NCBI GenBank assembly: GCA_025506515.1
Contig: CM046447.1
Location: 86,479,825 to 86,543,824, forward strand
Reading direction: 5' to 3'
Source of the DNA: Flaveria trinervia
Taxonomy: Eukaryota > Streptophyta > Magnoliopsida > Asterales > Asteraceae
DNA length: 64,000 bases
How positions within the stretch are numbered: the first letter of the stretch is position 1; each line of letters starts with the position of its first letter. The notes under the pieces are model-generated. The model was given only the letters and a program-made list of their open reading frames with translations, searched no databases and was not told the DNA's origin. Below are positions 58,376 through 64,000 of this stretch, in pieces. The translations under genes were made by a program, and so were the position numbers.

Positions 58376-58978
58376 TGTAACATGTTCTAGTATGCTTTCA
58401 AACCCAATCATCAACCCATCTGTTCTAAGCTTAACATGGCTATTCTAAACATGAATAACCTAAGCATTCAAGAATCAACATCCAACATGCACAATACATA
58501 CGGGTATACATACATAACCATTTAAAAACCGTTTAATACATTTTCAACCCTAAAGATAGCTTAAAACAAGTAAAAACCAGGGCCTAGAACTCACCTGATG
58601 CAACTTGGGTGTTTCTTCCTTTCTAACCCGCTTGCAATGAGTTCAATCACCTAAAAACAACACCAAACACACACACCCGAGCACATAAGCATATAACCGG
58701 GATAAAACCCGTCATAAACATTTAAAAACCACGAATTCTTACCTTGAATTCAATTCCTTTTCTTCCTCTTATCTTCAACCGAGAGTTCCTCTGCTCTCTC
58801 TCTCTAAAACCGAAAGAAAGAATGATGTGAAGGGAGGATGGGTGGCCATGCCCACCTTTACACCAACTTTTAAAAGATTTGTCTTTTTTGGACACTTTTA
58901 GTCCCTCCACTTGGATTTTATTGTTTTTCTTTCATTTATTCTTCATGTCTTGTATTTTTAAAATAACCGGGTGTTACA

Positions 58979-60905
58979 TTGTTGGATCTAACCTACTATG
59001 GAGCTTTAGGTTAACTACATCTTTTAATAGTGTTAGGTTCCTAGGTGAAGTGGAAACTAAATTTGAAACTAATAGACTATCATATAATAAATAAATTATT
59101 ATACTAAAATCTAGATTTTCACAAATCACAAAAACTAAAAACGTAACTTACTCCTCAATTTATTTTGTAAGCTATAGCATGTAAAAGATATCTCAACACA
59201 GTTAATATATGAACTCAATTTGAAATATTATTTACCTTTTTAACTTTTTCATAATATAATAGTTTAAGAAATTTTTTATTATTTTTATAATTTTCTTTTA
59301 AAATGTATTTAACAATACATGTGCGCGCACGCACACATATACACACACGCTATATATGAAACATATTAGAGCATGATTATTTTACATTAGTTTTAAGAGT
59401 TTAAGTGGACAAATTTGTATATTATGGATTTAACTACTTTAGTTACCTTTTGTATACATTTTAGTCTTATGGTTACAATTATCTACTTTTAAACCAACAT
59501 TATTCATTATTTTCAATCAAAGTCTAACTTTTCATACGTTTAATATTAAAAAACATTAAACCATAAACAATCATTTTTTAAAATTTGAATATTGTATTGC
59601 TATAATATGCTTTATATATTAAAAATTACATATTATGTTCTCAGCCTTATCACACGCGCAGGACATCCTGAAATAAAATATGCATGAGCCTAGACCCACG
59701 CCTAGAAGTTATGAGGCCTTCAAATTTCTAACATAATTATACATATATATATATATACATATATATATTATAATTAATTAATTGATATTGTAAAGAAAAA
59801 GTTAATATAGATTATTTGGTTAGTCGCCTACTCTTCAAAGATGTTATGTTTTAACCCGGTTAGTGATATCTCATTTAATTTTTTGTGTTTTTTCAAAATG
59901 ACGCATCTTTGTTGAGTCAACAACTTCAATCGAACATCCATTGTTAAAAACTTGATTAAAAATTACTTTAAAACTTTAACATATTTTAACTAATCAAATT
60001 ATTACATAAAACAAATTGAAAAATTAAATATATCGTGAGAATGATTCCAAATTTATTTTTATACCTTCTTAAAGTGTTTTAAATTCTTTATTATTATATT
60101 TTAATGATAAACAAATATTATTTACTTTTAATCTTATATTATATTAATTATTTCAGAGAAATTTTTACGTACCCTACGATTCATATACATATGCGGTAAT
60201 AGATAATCAATGTGTTTCAAGATTTTATAGAAATGTTTGTGTATTCAAAACTTAGGTTATCTTATTAGTTGTTAAGTTAATTACGTTATTGGTTGATTAG
60301 TTGATATCTTTATTAATAGTCAATCTTAAATCTCGAATATGAAAGAGGGCTCTAAAATTTTTATTCATCTTGGGCACTTTATCTTTTTATAGTACCAAAA
60401 GATCTATTGACAAACCAGGTCCTCACGTTTACAATCTGTAACCGTTTTAGTCTATGATGCTTGTCATCCCTTATTTTGTTAAATCAGAGCATGTGTTTAT
60501 CACATAATAGGCATTTTAGTCTTTTAATTACTACTTTCAAATCCCTTCTTTTCTATCTCTCCTTCATTTGACCCTCATATTCATGTTGCCACTCGTATTC
60601 AAATGCATGTTGATCCTCAAGCGTATGTTTTCCTACAAGTTTTAGTAATTCTAGTGAGATCTTTAAATGATTGGGTGGCCTACTATTAGAAGTTCAGCTA
60701 GTTTTTTCCATTACATTAGTTTTCTATTATTACACATTAAAGATCACTGTACCTGACATAAGCTACAACCTACCTGTTTTCACTGCTTAGAAAGGTATAG
60801 ACACGATTCCGTTAAATTCCAGTAATATGTTCTCTTGCAAAAGTAGATATATGTAGTCATGTAGATAATTATAGGAAATAGCTAAGAACCATATAAATAC
60901 TTAAC
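58979..60905. other. AT-rich spacer
   Basis: No gene was recognised. It has a CA/CG-rich GTGCGCGCACGCACACA tract at 59321-59350 and TA runs at 59738-59768. Confidence 0.45.
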
Positions 60906-60965
60906 AATTCACATCTCAATTCACATCTCAATTCACATCTCAATTCACATCTCAATTCACATCTC
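60906..60965. repeat. Five exact copies of a 12-bp repeat
   Basis: AATTCACATCTC repeated five times without change. A minus-strand frame over it reads repeated RCEL and is an artefact. Confidence 0.95.
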
Positions 60966-60979
60966 ACTGTCCATTTGTA

Positions 60980-61118
60980 CAGTAGCGGAGCTTGAACATC
61001 ATAGTAGGGGGTGGGAGCGAAATTACTCGATTTATATAAAACCGGATTAAAATTTAACACTACCGACGAAAAAAAACAGGGGCGGCGACCCCCCGGTCTC
61101 CGTTATGCTTCGCCCCTG
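60980..61118. mobile_element. hAT-type MITE, 139 bp
   Basis: The left end CAGTAGCGGAGCTTGA and the reverse complement of the right end CAGGGGCGAAGCATAA form inverted repeats. The flanks CATTTGTA and CATTTGTT agree at seven of eight bases, the duplication length of hAT elements. Confidence 0.75.
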
Positions 61119-62324
61119 CATTTGTTGATCAACGAAATGCGTTTCTTTTAAAAAAGGTCATTTTTGAAATATCATTGCGGATTATTACTAATATATTTTT
61201 TTTTGTTTCTCTGTCCATTATTAGTAATCAACATAATGCGTTTCTTCTAAGAAGGCGTTTTGAAATATCATTGCGGATTATTATTAATAATTTTCTTTTT
61301 TGGTAAGAAAGCTTTGATTGATAAGTTATGGGGTCACCGGTATTGTGAAATTAATTGATAAGGCCAATTTAAGGAATGGCATGCATGCATGCATGATCTG
61401 CCACGTCTGCCTATAGACGTTGAAGCATGAATTTATGTGGAGTAAGCTGATTGACAAGGAAAAAATACATAAAATTATCCATTTATATGTTAATTGCTAG
61501 TTGATACAAGTAATAACCCTTTTAAATTAGATAATTTGATTAGGAAAAATATTTAGATTATATTTTTGGGGGCGTAGAAAATTGAATGAACTGGTTCTTT
61601 AAGTAATAGGTATATCTTGACTTGGGAATAAAATAAAATTGCTATTTGGACACGACACATGTTCACGGTAAAAAAGCATATACACGTCAAAAAAAAGCTA
61701 AAACGTGTGTTTAAAATCATGCTCACTAATCTAAATCATCATCCCAAATCATCCCAAATATAAAACACTAGGACCAAACTGAAATATCGAGTTGAAAATT
61801 AATGCGCAGGTGGTAACACCATGACAAATTTAAATTGTCATGTTAAGAATTGTTTATGGTAAAAGACGTGTCAAAACATACAACATTAGTTTTTGATGGA
61901 TGTCCATATCTAAAACAAATTCAAAAAAACTTAAAAAAAGTACTTTTAAGAAAATAACTAACAATTCTATATTAAATATGAAAACGTTTGATTTTATAGT
62001 ATATTTAAAAATAACTAACAACACGTTAAAAATGTATTAATGTATAGAAACGAGAAAGGTTGAAAAAAGTGAAAATTGATAGGTTATTAACTTGTACATA
62101 ATTAACCTCTCCACACATTTAAGTCCTTCCCTCGTAACGTGACTCCTATTCTACCATTCACTCTACAAATCAATGCCATAGATCACTTCCCTCTCTACCC
62201 ATGAATTTTGTCCTTTTTACCCGAACATTCCTTTCCTCCCTTCCCAAGAATTTTGGGCTTTTTACCCTAACCTCAGTCATCTTTCACTTTATATAAGTGA
62301 AGTACCACTATTTAGTTATTCTTA
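61119..62324. other. AT-rich spacer
   Basis: It includes (CATG)4 near 61379-61395 and a near-repeat of AATGCGTTTCTT...GAAATATCATTGCGGATTA at 61136 and 61217. No gene recognised. Confidence 0.45.
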
Positions 62325-62676
62325 GGGATGTTTGATAGCTTTTTAATCGGTTTTTTAATGGTTTAGATATCTGAATGGTTTAACACTTAATGATTCAGAC
62401 TGTTTGTTTCGTGACAAATGTCTGAATGGTTCAAATATTTACCTCTAAATGGTTAAACATTATACTTATGCTGAATGATTAAAAGGTCTAATGCTGACTG
62501 GTTAAAAGATCTAATGTTGAATGGTTAAGAGTTCTAATGTTGAATAGTTAAGAGGTCTAATTTTGAATGGTTAACACTTCTAATTTGAATTGTTCAGACT
62601 TTGCCTTTTAATAGTTAACCGATTTCAGATATCTTATTGGTTCAGCATTTAATCATTCATATATTGTCAAACAGCT
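62325..62676. mobile_element. Probable hAT-like MITE built of CTGAATGGTTAA repeats
   Basis: About a dozen variants of TCTGAATGGTTCA, TGTTGAATGGTTAAGAGGTC fill the interior. The ends GGGATGTTTGATAGC and, reverse-complemented, AAGCTGTTTGACAATA are similar. No duplication could be fixed. Confidence 0.55.
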
Positions 62677-63380
62677 TCTTATTATTATTTTCTAGAACAA
62701 CAACACATGCATTTAAATATACTTCTAAATATATATCATTGTCTATAATAAAACATAAACTTTAAAGATTATTGAAAAGAGACATCACTATATATAATTT
62801 AGATAAAATTAACCTACAAAGCTTTTGGTAAATTGCAACACAACTTTTTATGTAAGTTTAACTTGACAAACTAAAGAGATTTGATCACCTTTCATCACTT
62901 ACAAGTTGAAAGGAAACATACACTTTATTATTGGTTTTCACATATGCATACCGAAGTTATAATCACAATGGAAAATTCAAAATCGTCACCAAATTTAGCT
63001 TAGTTTTGATTCCAAGGAGGTTCTTGATGCTCAAATTTAGTAGTAAGAAAATAGAAAGCGAAATATGTAACCGAGTAAACGGATTGGATATATGCTATTT
63101 ATTTGGTATTAAATATAGTTAACTTTGTGTTTTTATATATTTATAAATATGAAACAAGATTACTTTGAGACATTTTTGGTATTTTAAGTGTTTTGAGCTT
63201 AAAAATCATAATTTGGACGTTTTAACATGTGGATAGAAAATTAATGAAAACATGAAAGTTTGTGGAAGTGGAACCGAAGAGATTGTAAGTAAAAAGGTTA
63301 AATATGATGTTTCTACGCATAATGTTCCACTACCAGTGCATAGTACTCTGATACCGGTGTACTAATCAGTGCAATGAGAA
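62677..63380. other. AT-rich spacer
   Basis: One 63-codon frame (62931-63122) without motif; nothing else recognised. Confidence 0.4.
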
Positions 63381-63467
63381 CACTCAAATGACCCAACAGC
63401 CTATGCTCTCACTCAAATGACCCAACACCCTATGCTCTCACTCAAATGACCCAACATCCTATGGTCT
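63381..63467. repeat. 29-bp tandem repeat, three copies
   Basis: Units of CACTCAAATGACCCAACA.CCTATG.TCT at 63381, 63410 and 63439 with one to three substitutions. Confidence 0.95.
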
Positions 63468-64000
63468 CCTACCAATGTACAGACCAACGCTACGTTGGCC
63501 CCTAACAACTCCCGATTTTTTGGGTTTTTCAGTATTAGTTAAAGATAACTTTAGGGTTTCGATTCTAATATTCACAATTTGATTTTTGGACGATTCTAAG
63601 GCGATTTTGAGTGTTATTTCACCATGAATTCATCTGAGATCAATCTCCAACAACATCAATTCAACCGTTGAAGATTCAATCATGCCGATAAGACCCAAAA
63701 CCATTGGTAATCCCCTTCGAGTAAATAGTTCTTGTAAGTAAAACATTAGGTTATAATTTGAATTTAATAGTTGGTTTTTTTTCTTTTGACAAAGAATTTA
63801 ATTTGTATTTGATTAAAGTTAAACATTTGTTTATGTTCAAGTATATGCATTCTATCTTCGTATTTGGTTTTCTTGCATCACGAGCAGTTTGGTTTGCGTG
63901 AATACTTGATTTCTATGAATGGGTAATTTGACGAACAAGTGAATCTTAAAAGTTTACTTCTTGATTATCACTTTAGTTGAATAATGTCACAAAATTATGT
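63468..64000. other. Unannotated right edge
   Basis: No frame above 60 codons. 63620-63730 reads as mixed composition and might be the start of a transcribed region, but there is no motif. Confidence 0.3.

Larger units (their letters stand above)
54193..58978 (-). repeat. Minus-strand solo LTR, split by a nested solo LTR
   Basis: On the minus strand it begins TGTAACACCCGGTTATTTT (58978 downwards) and ends GGGGCCTTACA (54193), about 2.07 kb once the inner insertion 55352-58069 is removed. Its minus-strand start region has GAGAGAGAG and a leader-like GGTAAG, paralleling the promoter-proximal part of the Gypsy LTRs. GGCGCATGG repeats lie on both sides of the insertion. Flanks TTTTT and TTGTT agree at four of five bases. 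Confidence 0.6.

Noticed and set aside
60869..61060. Minus-strand ORF with repeated RCEL
   Set aside because: It is produced by the five-copy 12-bp repeat.

Overview
This window reads as intergenic plant nuclear DNA, most likely from an Asteraceae (daisy family) genome. It is AT-rich, I found no intact host gene, and no long open reading frame lies outside transposable elements. The guess at the family rests on remembered resemblance of the Gag, Pol and extra 3' ORFs to retroelement proteins annotated in Asteraceae; no search was run. Nearly every coding signal belongs to a mobile element, and all are broken by stops and frameshifts.

Layout. (1) 1-3820: an old Copia-type element reduced to the end of its 5' LTR, a gag remnant and the end of its 3' LTR; pol is deleted. 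(2) 3821-11800: AT-rich spacer with a few fragments: a minus-strand retroelement-like protein piece near 8.5 kb and a Helitron-like end near 10.0 kb. (3) 11806-30377: a Gypsy (chromovirus, Tekay-like) element flanked by the 5-bp duplication ACCCA, with only integrase and chromodomain left inside. A 14.1-kb Copia element (16104-30205) sits inside its 3' LTR. That Copia element has LTRs, a tRNA-Met primer site, gag, protease, integrase, RT, RNase H and, unusually, about 6 kb between pol and the 3' LTR carrying further ORFs in the Sirevirus 'env-like' position. (4) 30530-31446: a MITE with long inverted repeats, abutting a solo LTR at 31447-34518. (5) 36965-47310: a second Gypsy element, nearly full length, with both 2.5-kb LTRs, primer site, gag, PR, RT, RH, IN, chromodomain and polypurine tract. 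(6) 48613-51659: a Mutator-like (MULE) transposon with inverted ends, an 8-9 bp target duplication and a decayed FAR1/MULE-type transposase on the minus strand, visible only by frame-by-frame reading. (7) 54193-58978: a minus-strand solo LTR with a second minus-strand solo LTR (55352-58069) inserted in it. (8) 58979-64000: AT-rich spacer with a small hAT MITE, short tandem repeats and one more motif-array element.

The most striking signal is a class of short palindromic motifs in degenerate arrays. AGTCGCACGACT (in the Copia element) and its exact reverse complement AGTCGTGCGACT (in the Gypsy LTRs), with the variant CGTACGAATG, fill the non-coding slots of two unrelated retrotransposon lineages: the Gypsy LTR downstream of the TATA box, and the Copia U3, leader and pol-to-env spacer. 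Other elements here carry their own motif sets (GGCGCATGG, TTCACGGGCCGTGAA, AAACCGGTTT, AACACAATAA, CTGAATGGTTAA). Together they look like binding-site or chromatin-control arrays, or rapidly turning-over repeats exchanged between elements; the sequence alone cannot decide which.
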